From the NCBI RefSeq assembly GCF_019459225.1, contig NZ_JAIAZY010000012.1:1-64000 (forward strand): a DNA stretch of 64,000 bases. Reading direction: 5' to 3'. Below, piece by piece: positions 51,802-61,200 of the stretch. A model generated the notes under the pieces. It was given only the letters and a program-made list of their open reading frames with translations, was not told where the DNA came from and searched no databases. Source of the DNA: Bacillus sp. IITD106. Lineage in GTDB: Bacteria > Bacillota > Bacilli > Bacillales > Bacillaceae_C. How positions within the stretch are numbered: the first letter of the stretch is position 1; each line of letters opens with the position of its first letter. A program made the translations under genes and the position numbers.

Positions 51802-54689
51802 TAATCTTCACCTAACTTTATGGCTTGATGAATTTTTATTTTTCTTAAGAAGCCGATTAATATGGCGGATCCTAGAACTAGCATTAATGCTGAGAATATA
51901 TAAATTTTCGCCTCATCGCTCGCATCAGAAATGACCGTAAATGGCGGCATTAAGTCGCGAATATTCATCGAAAGCTTAAACAGTGGAACATATAATTGAC
52001 TTGTCACTCCACCTACGATGATTCCAAGTATACACGCGAAACCTGAGGTAAGGACTTGTTCTGAAACCAATATTCCAATTAATTTTGGCATCGGAATCCC
52101 CATTGCTCTGTAAATACCGTATTGCAGTGTTCTTGATTTGATCGTTAACACCCAATATAAAAGGAAACCAATAAATGAAATCAACAACGATATAAGGAAA
52201 CCTAATGTCATTGTACCATTTAAACCTAATAAAAGTGCCCCATTTTTCAAATCCGTAATTTGTGGATTCACATCGTTCATGACCATAACGGGAATTTTTG
52301 AGTCTTTTAAGTCTTGATAAAATTCGGCTCGTAAAGTATCTGGTTTTAACTTCAACCAAACCTCATAAGGTTCAAGGCCAAGCATATTTTGAACATATGG
52401 GAGATTAGCTACAACAAGCGCACCCTCCGATTTATTTTCCACCGACTTCTCCAAAGGATTAAACGACGGCCAATAATCAATGATTCCAAATACGACAAAT
52501 TCACCATAGTCGGAACCAGCCCACTGCATCGTAATATAATCACCTTGTTTAACCTCTAGAGCATCAGCTGCTTTTTTCGAAATAAGGACCGCACTAGGCT
52601 CTTTGGCGATCAGATTCAAATACTCGTACCAATGATGCGGTAATAAGGACGGCTTAAACCATGCTGTTTCTCCAAACGACTTCGGTTCAATCGCCATCAA
52701 TGTTGGATAATGGATGCTTTTTCCGCTAGCGGTTGTGACGGATACCGAATCCTTTTTAAACACTTTCGCCGCTTTATCAACTTGTTTTAATTTTGTTATT
52801 GGATCAAAAGGCGGCTCCGTATAAACAATAGGTTCGACTTCCGGAAGAGCATCAGCATCCGCATCAGCATCAGCAGACTCTCCCCCGCCTTCAGGCCTAC
52901 TCGGACTTGGAGAAGTACCACCGCTGCTTGGACGGCTGCTTTCCCATCTTAAGAGCATACGAACTTCTGAACCATTTTTATAAAGTAATTGCTCTTCCAA
53001 GTTGGTGTTAATGGTCCGGGCGGCGCTAGCACTGAACACACCCATCCCAATCGTCATTACTAAAAACAGCATTAGAAACTGGTATTGTTTTGTAGATCTA
53101 CTCACTTGTAAAAATGTACTGTATAACGAGACAGGCCAAAACTTTTCTCCGATTTTATAAATCAACTTCAAAATAAGCGGATAAATTCTTAGAGCTACTA
53201 ACCCTAATCCTATAATGAAAAGAGCTGGCATGAAAAATAGCTCCGGGTCGATCATAATGTCAGAACTCTCAACATCAAGATTCTGCAACACCTTTTGACT
53301 GCGGTTAAAAGCAACGAGTCCATAAATAGCAACTCCAAGAACCGCAAACTCAAAAATGACAGTGTACCAAGGGATCTTGCCAATATCCCTTGCTGATTGT
53401 TGTTTATGGCTGACAATACTTTTTCCTGATGCAGTATAAACAGGGATCATGATCATGATAATCGATGCCAAAACAGCAACCAGTGCATAAATATAAGATT
53501 TTACAGAAAGCTTAACCGGCAATGCTGACCTTTGAATAAACTCTAGGAAACCATTGGATGCACCGAGCAATTTACATAGCTGTAAACCGATGATTGGACC
53601 AATTAAAAGTGCGAGTGCACCTAAAATGGCTATTTCTATAAAATAAATACCTAGTATTTGAAATCGGCTTGCTCCTCTGCTTGTAAAAACTGCAATTTCA
53701 TTTAATTGCCGTTCAATGATCAAGCGAGAAATCATAAACAAATAAATGGCAAGCATAATGAGAACCGGAACATTCAACGACCAAAGCATCGTCGTCATTT
53801 GCTTTCCTTTATTTTCATATGATTTAAGTATATTTTTGATTGGGAAGTTAAATAAAATCGTTGCTTTTTTCACACTTGATATTTGCGATTTCAGCTTTGA
53901 TTCTAAGCTCAATAATGCTGGAAAATGGGTAGATTCAATTTTATGATAGTCAAATGCTGAAGTAAATCGGCCAATTCCTAATAGTTCTTCATGTTTTGGA
54001 ATCAATTCATCCCTAAACCATTTTTCATTTACGATAAAATCATCGTTGAATGATCGTGGCACGAGGGACCAATATGGATCTTCAACTGATTTTGGCTGGA
54101 AGGTTCCAACGGGCTTAATGACAAACTGTTGCTCCCCTTCACTCCCAACGATAAAATTAGTTCCCAGCACCATGCTTCTTTTAACTAAAGCCGTTTCTGA
54201 AACGAGCGCCTCTACTACTCCATCGACCGCTTTATCGCTTGGAAAAGTTCCATCCGTAATGGTAACATGGTCCTCAATTCCCGTAATCATAAGTAATTTT
54301 GCTGCGTTTTGTGAACTTTCGCGCCGCTCTTCTTCTTCATACATGGTTCGAAGCGGAGTCGTCGCGATAATATTGGCATCTGCAATAACAGGGATTCCTG
54401 TACTCTCAACAAGATTCTTCTTGATGTCTTCTACTTTAGCGAGTGATTCTGCAGGTTTTTTAACGATCGAGCTAGCGAATGTATCAGAAAATGAAAATTC
54501 ACCTGGATATTGATTTTTCTTCACTTGATGGTCTTCTAATTCACGAACTAATAATTTTTGTAAAACGCTGGAAGTATATGTTGGGATACTGGAAACAAGT
54601 GAAACGGTTATGATTAAACCGAGGAATAAACTTCCGGTCAGCCAGCGATTGTTCAGCATCTTACGAAAAATTAACTTTATGATAGCCAC
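51801..54689 (-). CDS. ABC transporter permease, FtsX/MacB-like, large
   Basis: The 962-residue protein has a first membrane segment near 20-38, a large extracellular part, a bundle around residues 300-440, further segments near 475, 505 and 555, and three C-terminal FtsX-type segments (820-950). A low-complexity insert near residues 605-640 is rich in Ser, Pro, Gly and repeated Asp-Ala pairs. Together with the two ATPases and the adaptor it looks like an export or lipoprotein/peptide-handling complex; the substrate is unknown. A GTG start follows GGAGGGATAAGCG. Confidence 0.85.
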   Translation of the reverse strand: MAIIKLIFRKMLNNRWLTGSLFLGLIITVSLVSSIPTYTSSVLQKLLVRELEDHQVKKNQYPGEFSFSDTFASSIVKKPAESLAKVEDIKKNLVESTGIPVIADANIIATTPLRTMYEEEERRESSQNAAKLLMITGIEDHVTITDGTFPSDKAVDGVVEALVSETALVKRSMVLGTNFIVGSEGEQQFVIKPVGTFQPKSVEDPYWSLVPRSFNDDFIVNEKWFRDELIPKHEELLGIGRFTSAFDYHKIESTHFPALLSLESKLKSQISSVKKATILFNFPIKNILKSYENKGKQMTTMLWSLNVPVLIMLAIYLFMISRLIIERQLNEIAVFTSRGASRFQILGIYFIEIAILGALALLIGPIIGLQLCKLLGASNGFLEFIQRSALPVKLSVKSYIYALVAVLASIIMIMIPVYTASGKSIVSHKQQSARDIGKIPWYTVIFEFAVLGVAIYGLVAFNRSQKVLQNLDVESSDIMIDPELFFMPALFIIGLGLVALRIYPLILKLIYKIGEKFWPVSLYSTFLQVSRSTKQYQFLMLFLVMTIGMGVFSASAARTINTNLEEQLLYKNGSEVRMLLRWESSRPSSGGTSPSPSRPEGGGESADADADADALPEVEPIVYTEPPFDPITKLKQVDKAAKVFKKDSVSVTTASGKSIHYPTLMAIEPKSFGETAWFKPSLLPHHWYEYLNLIAKEPSAVLISKKAADALEVKQGDYITMQWAGSDYGEFVVFGIIDYWPSFNPLEKSVENKSEGALVVANLPYVQNMLGLEPYEVWLKLKPDTLRAEFYQDLKDSKIPVMVMNDVNPQITDLKNGALLLGLNGTMTLGFLISLLISFIGFLLYWVLTIKSRTLQYGIYRAMGIPMPKLIGILVSEQVLTSGFACILGIIVGGVTSQLYVPLFKLSMNIRDLMPPFTVISDASDEAKIYIFSALMLVLGSAILIGFLRKIKIHQAIKLGED

Positions 54690-54701
54690 CGCTTATCCCT
54701 C

Positions 54702-55751
54702 CTACTTTAAGATGATGACGTCCCCTTCATTGAGTCCTTTCAACACTTCCACTTCTGTAGAAGACATAATGCCGACCTCAACATCGACTTCACGTTTTGT
54801 ATTATCCACCATGATTTGGACATAGTTTCTGCCAACCGTCGTGCGAAGACCATTTTTCGGAATAACGAGTGTATCCTTTTTACTCGCAGTGATGATTTCA
54901 ATACCTGCAAGATCTCCAACTTTTGTATCTTTCGGAAGCTTTTCAGCCTCTACAAGGATTGATTTACTATAAAGATCTGGATTTTTTTCATAAACATCCG
55001 CAGGGACATCTTTTGGCGTCTGAACGACTTTTCCTTTCCCTTCTTGACCGCCTATGTTGGTGATGACATCCATCCCAATTTTCACATCTGCAAGATCATT
55101 AGCATTCATTGCTGTATATTGAACTTGCAGTTGAGTCGTTTCCGCTACTTGAAATAATGATTCGTAAGCAGGAACGCCTTGACCTTGTTGAATTTCAGTG
55201 ACAAAAGTGATAACTCCATCAATTGGCGAAACAATTTTTGATTCAGCTAGTTCATTATTCATAAAATAAAGTTTATTTTGAATGCCTTGAACGTCTAATT
55301 TTCCCATTTCGATTGAATATTTATCTTCTTGATTTGCTTCCATTTGTTGAAGTCTAAGCTTGGCTTTTTTCAGATCAAGATTAGCTTGTTGAATTTCAAA
55401 TGCGAGATTGCCAGTTTCTAATTCTGCTAGGGTTTGGCCTTTCTTAACGAGATCCCCTTCTTTAACACTGATCTTCTTTAAACGTCCGCCATCTTTTGTG
55501 TAATATAAATCATGATGACTAGTTGGAACCATTGTTCCCGATCCTTTTACCCTCTTAATGATTTCGCCTTTTTTCACTTCTGCCGTTTCGTAATCGAGCT
55601 GGGCTGGTTCAACGAGTGGCGGCGCCAACACTGGTTCTTCCTTCGGCAAGAAAGAACATCCGCCTAAGAAAAAAGAAAAGAACGCCAAAGTCCCTAACAA
55701 ATAGTAAACATTTATTCTATTAGATGATAATTTCTTGTTTTTCTTTCGCAA
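54702..55751 (-). CDS. Efflux adaptor (HlyD/RND membrane fusion family lipoprotein)
   Basis: The protein of about 349 residues has a basic start, a hydrophobic signal and a lipobox FFLGGCS, then an adaptor fold: LYYTKDGGRLKKISVKEGDL, VKKGQTLAELETGNLAFEIQ (lipoyl-like), a short helical hairpin (QQANLDLKKAKLRLQQMEAN) and a beta barrel. It links the permease to outside structures or substrate. A TTG at 55749-55751 with GGAGG 9 nt upstream is the preferred start; ATG at 55778 is possible. It overlaps the upstream ATPase gene by about 30 nt. Confidence 0.85.
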   Translation of the reverse strand: MRKKNKKLSSNRINVYYLLGTLAFFSFFLGGCSFLPKEEPVLAPPLVEPAQLDYETAEVKKGEIIKRVKGSGTMVPTSHHDLYYTKDGGRLKKISVKEGDLVKKGQTLAELETGNLAFEIQQANLDLKKAKLRLQQMEANQEDKYSIEMGKLDVQGIQNKLYFMNNELAESKIVSPIDGVITFVTEIQQGQGVPAYESLFQVAETTQLQVQYTAMNANDLADVKIGMDVITNIGGQEGKGKVVQTPKDVPADVYEKNPDLYSKSILVEAEKLPKDTKVGDLAGIEIITASKKDTLVIPKNGLRTTVGRNYVQIMVDNTKREVDVEVGIMSSTEVEVLKGLNEGDVIILK

Positions 55752-56415
55752 TTTTCCGATCCTCCAATGTATAAACATGTTCTATTATTTCGAGAATGCC
55801 AGGATCGTGAGTTGTCATCACGATCGTAGTCGTTTTATTTTTCACGAGTTCCTGAAAAGCGCTAATAATATGAAATGCCATTTTCGTATCTAATTCTGCT
55901 GTTGGCTCATCCGCTAAAAGAAGTGCTGGTTTTGTTGCAATCGCTCTTGCTATCGCTACTCTTTGCTGCTCTCCACCGGAAATTTCGTAAGGGCGGTGTT
56001 TAGCTCGTTTAGTAAGCCCAACAAGTTCAATGGACTCTTTTATTTTTTCTGCCCATTCACTACGTGGCACTCCTGCAATTCTAAGTCCAAACTCGACGTT
56101 TTCTTCCACTGTCATGAGTGGAACTAGTCCATAAGACTGGAACACAAAACCCATTTTCTGCCTACGCAGCTCTGAACACTGCCTCTCATTGTATTTGCTG
56201 ATCGGATTGCCTTCTATGTATATCTCCCCACCCGTTGGCTTATCTAAAGCACCAATTAAATTCAGCAAAGTTGTTTTACCTGATCCTGACCTTCCTCTTA
56301 GGGCTACCAACTGATGTGGCTCAATCGTTAAATTGATTTGATCTAAAATATCTACTTTTTTATTTCCGGATCCAAATGACTTGCTTAGATTTTCAATTCT
56401 TACAACCGGTTCCAT
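55720..56415 (-). CDS. ABC transporter ATPase (MacB/LolD-like)
   Basis: The protein of about 231 residues is a complete ATPase: Walker A ALRGRSGSGKTTLLNLIGAL (about 35-54), Q-loop FVFQSYGLVPLMTVEENVEF, signature ISGGEQQRVAIARAIA, Walker B ALLLADEPTAELD and switch IVMTTHDPG. It is the first gene of the four-gene export operon. Having two ATPase genes for one permease suggests a heterodimer or alternative use. The ATG at 56413-56415 has AAAGGTG 8 nt upstream; GTG two codons earlier is possible. Confidence 0.92.
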   Translation of the reverse strand: MEPVVRIENLSKSFGSGNKKVDILDQINLTIEPHQLVALRGRSGSGKTTLLNLIGALDKPTGGEIYIEGNPISKYNERQCSELRRQKMGFVFQSYGLVPLMTVEENVEFGLRIAGVPRSEWAEKIKESIELVGLTKRAKHRPYEISGGEQQRVAIARAIATKPALLLADEPTAELDTKMAFHIISAFQELVKNKTTTIVMTTHDPGILEIIEHVYTLEDRKIAKEKQEIII

Positions 56416-56724
56416 TTTCACAGCACCTTTCTATCATTTCTGGATGCGAAACCCCCAATTCTTTACACGATCACCCCTTTATGTTCGACTCAATGAAGTC
56501 AGCGCTTACAAAAAATATTAATTCACCGTAATTGAACGAAATATCATACTTTAGTCTTAATATTGTGTCAGTTTTCGCATAACTTTATATTAGTATTCAT
56601 GAAACCAAACGTCAATGTGATTTTTACAAATTTGTTACATTCGTTGAAGGCTATCTTTAGCTCCGGAATCGTTATCCGTACATTCAAGATAGCCATGAAA
56701 TCAATGGTTTCTCCTAATTTAGTC
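56416..56724. other. Intergenic region before the export operon; weak hairpin after araM
   Basis: About 300 nt without a recognised gene. GGCTATCTT (56649-56657) and AAGATAGCC (56686-56694) form a perfect 9-bp inverted repeat with a 28-nt loop, 30 nt after the araM stop; there is no clear T tract. A promoter for the export operon is expected here but none was convincing by eye. Confidence 0.5.
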
Positions 56725-57897
56725 CTAGAGAACGCTGTTATAGTATTTCAACATGGTAAAACGATCTCTTAATAGATGTGCTTCTTTTAAACTTCTATTA
56801 ATAAGTTCCTCACTAATTCCTAATTCTTTTGGCGTGGTGGGACCTCCGACCTTTTGAATAAGAGTTCGCATTTGGTCTGCATTTGGAATAGTGGATACGA
56901 TATCTGCAACTATTTCACTTTGATCTTTTTGCTCAAGCGGCAGCAACTCCCCTGGTGCAAACCAATTATGGTAAAGATTTGCAAGCAAAACGGAGCTGAC
57001 ACCAACCTTTGCGCCATGCAGCACTTGGCGGCGATTATTTTGTAAAAATTCCATTTCCCAGTAGTGTGAAAGATGGTGTTCTCCACCTGATGCCGGATGT
57101 GATTGTCCGAATAATAGCATGGCGAGACCGGACTGAATAAGTGAAGCTAGTAAAATACGGATTCCTTCCTCATCCCCTGCAGCTATTTGGTCCACGTGTT
57201 TTACACAATGATCTAAAGCTTCTTTCGTAAGGGAAGCAGCAAGCGGGCAATATGGTTCGTCTACTATTAATCTACCGAAGCTCCAATCTGCGAGCGATGT
57301 ATATTTTGCCAACATATCGCCGAAGCCAGCCGCGGTCATCTCTTTTGGAGCCTTCATAAGTACATGAATGTCGGCAAAAAGGGCGATGGGAGATACGGTT
57401 TGAAACGTCTTTTTTACTCCACGAACAATTAGTGGCGCACCTAATGAAGTGAAGCCATCTACAGAAGCCGCCGTTGGGATAGAAATAAACGGCTTTCCAG
57501 TTTTGGCACTGCAAAATCTTGTAATATCGTGGATTGTACCTGAACCGACTGCCAGAAGAGCATCTACATGTTCATCGATTTCTATAAGTGCCTGAACGAT
57601 CGAAACTTCATCTGCTACAACATCTCCAATTTTATTCGCCTGAATGATGCATACGGAATATTCGAGATTTACATTTCGTAAGCTTTCAGCAAGGTTCTCC
57701 CCAGCAGCTTCATACGTGTTTTCATCCGCCACTAGAAGAACACGTTTAAACTCTTTTTCTATTAGAAATGATGAGCATTTTGCAAAAGCATTCGTGCCTA
57801 TATACATCGTTTCAATCGGAATGTGATGATGCTTATGGCCGCAGCTGCATGTTTTACCTAAAGCTTCAATTTCCGGAATCATTTCTTCTAAATTCAT
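56725..57897 (-). CDS. araM: AraM/EgsA-type sn-glycerol-1-phosphate dehydrogenase
   Basis: The 390-residue protein matches the AraM/EgsA group: LLAVGSGTIHDITRFCSAKT near residue 108 (NAD binding), SIPTAASVDGFTSLGAPLIV and the metal-binding GEHHLSHYWEMEF near 270. It reduces dihydroxyacetone phosphate to sn-glycerol-1-phosphate with NADH and Ni2+ in B. subtilis, where it lies in the arabinose operon. The ATG at 57895-57897 follows AAAGGAAG. A promoter with an AraR-like operator directly precedes it, as for the araN-like gene. Confidence 0.9.
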   Translation of the reverse strand: MNLEEMIPEIEALGKTCSCGHKHHHIPIETMYIGTNAFAKCSSFLIEKEFKRVLLVADENTYEAAGENLAESLRNVNLEYSVCIIQANKIGDVVADEVSIVQALIEIDEHVDALLAVGSGTIHDITRFCSAKTGKPFISIPTAASVDGFTSLGAPLIVRGVKKTFQTVSPIALFADIHVLMKAPKEMTAAGFGDMLAKYTSLADWSFGRLIVDEPYCPLAASLTKEALDHCVKHVDQIAAGDEEGIRILLASLIQSGLAMLLFGQSHPASGGEHHLSHYWEMEFLQNNRRQVLHGAKVGVSSVLLANLYHNWFAPGELLPLEQKDQSEIVADIVSTIPNADQMRTLIQKVGGPTTPKELGISEELINRSLKEAHLLRDRFTMLKYYNSVL

Positions 57898-57922
57898 ATC
57901 GTAAAAGACTTCCTTTCTTTTA

Positions 57923-57963
57923 ACTTGTACGAACATGTTACCATTTTTAGAAAGTCAGTTCAA
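57923..57963 (-). promoter_or_regulatory. araM promoter with overlapping AraR-like operator
   Basis: On the minus strand TTGAAC (57958-57963), 17 nt, then TAACAT (57935-57940). The dyad AACTTGTACGAACATGTT (57923-57940) overlaps the -10 region. It matches at 12 of 16 positions the AraR consensus ATTTGTACGTACAAAT and differs in one base from the site before the araN-like gene. Confidence 0.65.
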
Positions 57964-57979
57964 TTGCATACAAAAAATA

Positions 57980-58005
57980 AGAGGAAGAAACAACTCTCTC
58001 CTCTA
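57980..58005 (-). terminator. Terminator after the second binding protein
   Basis: AGAGGAGAG and CTTCCTCT pair on the minus strand and are followed by TATTTTTTG. The hairpin begins in the stop codon of the gene. Confidence 0.7.
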
Positions 58006-59628
58006 AAAATCTATCTTATGCACTTGGTACTCATCATAATACTTTTGCATTATATCTATTGTCTGGGAAATTCCAATGCTTTCTAACTGCTGTACATAGG
58101 CATCCCATTCTTTTTCCATACCGCCTTCTGTTACCCATTTCCCGAAAGCACCCATCGAAATATTCATTAAGGCAGTATTGATCTGCGTTAATACATCATA
58201 ATCATCAGGACTGTATTTGATAAAAATATCGGGGTACACATCTTTTTCTTTATTAATGGAATCAAGTGCTTCTTTTAATGGTTTCGTTTGGTCAACGATT
58301 GCTTCTAAATCAGAGCTTGGAGTGAGCTGCAGCGTATCGGGTATATACATCGGGCCATTATCCCCCCAAGTCGTTGTCCATTTCCACGTAGCGGGGTCCA
58401 TCGCGAGATCCTCTGGAGGAAGCACCGTGTATGTTCCATCCCCATTATCGGAAATATTCGATCCAATCGAACCAAATAAAACTTGCATGCTGACAATCGG
58501 ATCATAAAGTTGGTTAATGAATTTCATCGCTGCGTCCTTGTCCTTCGCGGAGGCAGACATTTGCACCATATTCGCTCCATACGTTAATCCGTAGTAATCA
58601 TAACTCCAAGAAACTTGTGCGTCAGAGCTTGATGAAACTTGCAAAGGCGGCAAGGAAACGTATTGCGAGGCTAACGTGTTGCCAAATCGTTCAGATAACT
58701 CCCATCCCCAAGTAAAACCGACATTTGCTATATCTCCATTTCCACGTGCTACAGATTGATATAACGCATAATCGCGGGAAATGATGTCCTCAGTCAATAC
58801 ACCAGCTTCCCAACATTTATGTAAAAATGTTATTAGTTCCTGGGCACGCTCGTCTACGAAAAAGTTTTTCACGACCCCATCTTCAACAAAATAACCTTGT
58901 CCGCCACCATTCGTAATCGTAATTCCAACACTTCCTAACAGAACAGTAGGATGGAAGAAATCAAAACCTCTCATTCCGAGTGGAGCAAAGTCCATAGGAA
59001 TCTCGTCATCAGGGTCTCCATTTCCATTCGCATCATTTTCTTTAAATGCGACTAAAACAGCAAATAACTCATCCCATGTGGCAGGAACGTCCAAACTTAA
59101 ATTGTCTAACCATTGCTTATTGATAAATTGTCTTGTCGCCGTTTCCGTTCCGAATGGTTGATACTTTGGCAATCCGTACATTTTTCCATCTAATTGAGTC
59201 GCAATCACTTTCGTTTCAGGTTTATCCTGAAACATTTGCTGAACGTTCGGACCATGCTTTTCAATTAATTCCGTCAAATCTTCAAACAAGCTTGGATATT
59301 GGGCAAATTCGGCATCCGTTATGGCATTTGCTCCAATGATAAGGTCGGGGATTTCTCCGCTTTGCAATAAATCTTGCTTTACTTTTTCCCAATCAGGAGA
59401 TGTCACTTCCTGCCATTCAATTTCCACTCCGGCATTTTTCTCCGCTTCTTTGAGCCAATCCATTTCAGATACATCTTGTGTTAATGGATGTTTTACGATA
59501 ATCGCATTTAATTTTACTTTACTTTTTTTACCAACTCCAATGCTGATACATCCGGACAAAAGAAACACACATATGGTCATAATAAAAATAGCTGAGAGTC
59601 TCTTTTTCACAACTTTCCCCCTTTTCAT
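58003..59628 (-). CDS. Lipoprotein sugar-binding protein (LplA/YtcQ-type, about 540 residues)
   Basis: The 541-residue protein has a signal peptide with lipobox LLSGC (Cys about 27), then a large two-lobe binding-protein fold: TSPDWEKVKQDLLQSGEIPD, FINKQWLDNLSLDVPATWDE. Binding proteins of this length, as LplA and YtcQ, deliver complex oligosaccharides. It follows the YesL-like gene and may give the same AraP/AraQ permeases a second specificity. No sugar is identifiable. Confidence 0.82.
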   Translation of the reverse strand: MKRGKVVKKRLSAIFIMTICVFLLSGCISIGVGKKSKVKLNAIIVKHPLTQDVSEMDWLKEAEKNAGVEIEWQEVTSPDWEKVKQDLLQSGEIPDLIIGANAITDAEFAQYPSLFEDLTELIEKHGPNVQQMFQDKPETKVIATQLDGKMYGLPKYQPFGTETATRQFINKQWLDNLSLDVPATWDELFAVLVAFKENDANGNGDPDDEIPMDFAPLGMRGFDFFHPTVLLGSVGITITNGGGQGYFVEDGVVKNFFVDERAQELITFLHKCWEAGVLTEDIISRDYALYQSVARGNGDIANVGFTWGWELSERFGNTLASQYVSLPPLQVSSSSDAQVSWSYDYYGLTYGANMVQMSASAKDKDAAMKFINQLYDPIVSMQVLFGSIGSNISDNGDGTYTVLPPEDLAMDPATWKWTTTWGDNGPMYIPDTLQLTPSSDLEAIVDQTKPLKEALDSINKEKDVYPDIFIKYSPDDYDVLTQINTALMNISMGAFGKWVTEGGMEKEWDAYVQQLESIGISQTIDIMQKYYDEYQVHKIDF

Positions 59629-59700
59629 TTATTGCTATTTTCATCATAACAAGTTTTGGTTGCTTAAGCCGCAGATTTTTCAAGTTTTTCAGACTTTTCC

Positions 59701-60342
59701 TTATCTTTTATCCAATTTATAAAAAACTTGCATCGCTACCCACATGCAGCCTGATAATCCAATCGCAATCGAGAAGAAGAGAATAAAAGCGGGGATTTTC
59801 AAAGAAATATAAAGGACTATGAAAATAGTCATTCCGAGCAAAAGAGTATAATGGATCTTTGAAATTCCAATAATGAATGCATTTTTTACATGTAGAGGCC
59901 ACTTAGCCTCGTAATGAGCCATCAATGGAAAGGACCATACTACGATAATCGAATAGAAAAAAACTAAAAGGTAAAACGCGAATGGAATGATAAAGAGAAG
60001 ATCTGCCGTATTCAACATCACTCGATAATTCAAATAAAGCACAATGCCCATTATCGTAAGAATCCATCCTAGTAAATTAGCATTTTTAAACTCTTGCTTA
60101 TAAATCTCCTTGAAGGTTTGAAAAATATGAATCTCATCATTTCCCATTATCCACTTTCTAGCGACTCCAAGTGCTGCAACCGTTGCAGGGAAAACACCGG
60201 CCAAAAATAATCCGAGTATAGAAAATAAAAACCATAATCCATTCAAAATCGCGAGACGCATAATCCAATACATCATTCTATCAAGTGAGGAGACGATTTG
60301 TTTACCATCCATGCTGCCGCCACCCTTATTAGCTTCTTTCAC
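59701..60342 (-). CDS. YesL-like membrane protein (DUF624)
   Basis: The protein of about 213 residues has five hydrophobic segments and the DUF624 pattern: LDRMMYWIMRLAILNGLWFL, FPATVAALGVARKWIMGNDE and HIFQTFKEIYKQEFKNANLL. YesL-type genes commonly accompany CUT1 transporters for pectin- or hemicellulose-derived sugars; their role is unknown. The start is GTG with AAAGGA 9 nt upstream; ATG ten codons later is a possible alternative. It begins 6 nt after the stop of araQ. Confidence 0.85.
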   Translation of the reverse strand: MKEANKGGGSMDGKQIVSSLDRMMYWIMRLAILNGLWFLFSILGLFLAGVFPATVAALGVARKWIMGNDEIHIFQTFKEIYKQEFKNANLLGWILTIMGIVLYLNYRVMLNTADLLFIIPFAFYLLVFFYSIIVVWSFPLMAHYEAKWPLHVKNAFIIGISKIHYTLLLGMTIFIVLYISLKIPAFILFFSIAIGLSGCMWVAMQVFYKLDKR

Positions 60343-60348
60343 TCTATT

Positions 60349-61200
60349 CTATCCTTTCACACCTCCGACTGTAAGCCCTGTCACGAAATAACGTTGGAAA
60401 AAGATAAACAATATAATGATCGGAACAATCGTCATAACCGAACCTGCAATAAGGACATCATAATTATTTCCGTAAGGTGTCAGTAATGTCGACAATCCAA
60501 TCGGCAACGTGAACATATCATTCGAACGCAATACGATCAGCGGCCATAGGAAATTATTCCAGCTTCCCAAGCCTTGTAAAATCGCCATCGCCGCTAAGGA
60601 TGGGGTCATTAATGGGAGCATGATTTTGAAAAAAATTCCATACTCTGTTGAACCATCAATTCTAGCTGCATCCATTAATTCCTTTGGCAGTCCAAGTGCA
60701 AATTGCCGAAAAAAGAACACAGCTATCGGAGCGACAATCGCCGGTAGCACCACCGCCGTATATGTATTGATTAATTGCCAGCTAATCATGAGCTGGTAAA
60801 GGGGCAGCATTAATATTTCAAACGGAATCATCAAAATAAACAAAACGAGCATAAATATAAAATTTCTTCCTTTAAAATCATATAACGCTAGTGCGTATCC
60901 AACCATCGATGAGAAGAACAAAGAAAGGACGATCGTAATCGCTGAAATGATTAAACTATTCCCATACCAGTCCCAATAATTGGCCGCCACTGTAAAAATA
61001 TAAATATAGTTGTCCGCATTCAACGAGCTTGGATCAAATGTTAAACTAATCCCATTGCGCATCAGTTCGGATGATGGTCTAAAGGAAGAAAGAAGCAAGC
61101 TCAAAATTGGGAACAACGCGATTAAGGAAATGATGACAAAAAATAAATTAATAACCCATTTAAGTCCTACATCACTTTTTTTCGGTTTCATATTATTCAT
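60349..61200 (-). CDS. araQ: Arabino-oligosaccharide-type ABC permease AraQ
   Basis: The 283-residue protein has six membrane segments (first at about 15-36) and the EAA loop LMDAARIDGSTEYGIFFKIM near 187. It ends FVTGLTVGGVKG, as MalG-type permeases do. It overlaps araP by 8 nt. Its pairing with araP, an AraN-like binding protein and AraM is like the B. subtilis ara operon, which imports arabinose oligomers using MsmX ATPase. The sugar is an inference from this context. Confidence 0.72.
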   Translation of the reverse strand: MNNMKPKKSDVGLKWVINLFFVIISLIALFPILSLLLSSFRPSSELMRNGISLTFDPSSLNADNYIYIFTVAANYWDWYGNSLIISAITIVLSLFFSSMVGYALALYDFKGRNFIFMLVLFILMIPFEILMLPLYQLMISWQLINTYTAVVLPAIVAPIAVFFFRQFALGLPKELMDAARIDGSTEYGIFFKIMLPLMTPSLAAMAILQGLGSWNNFLWPLIVLRSNDMFTLPIGLSTLLTPYGNNYDVLIAGSVMTIVPIIILFIFFQRYFVTGLTVGGVKG

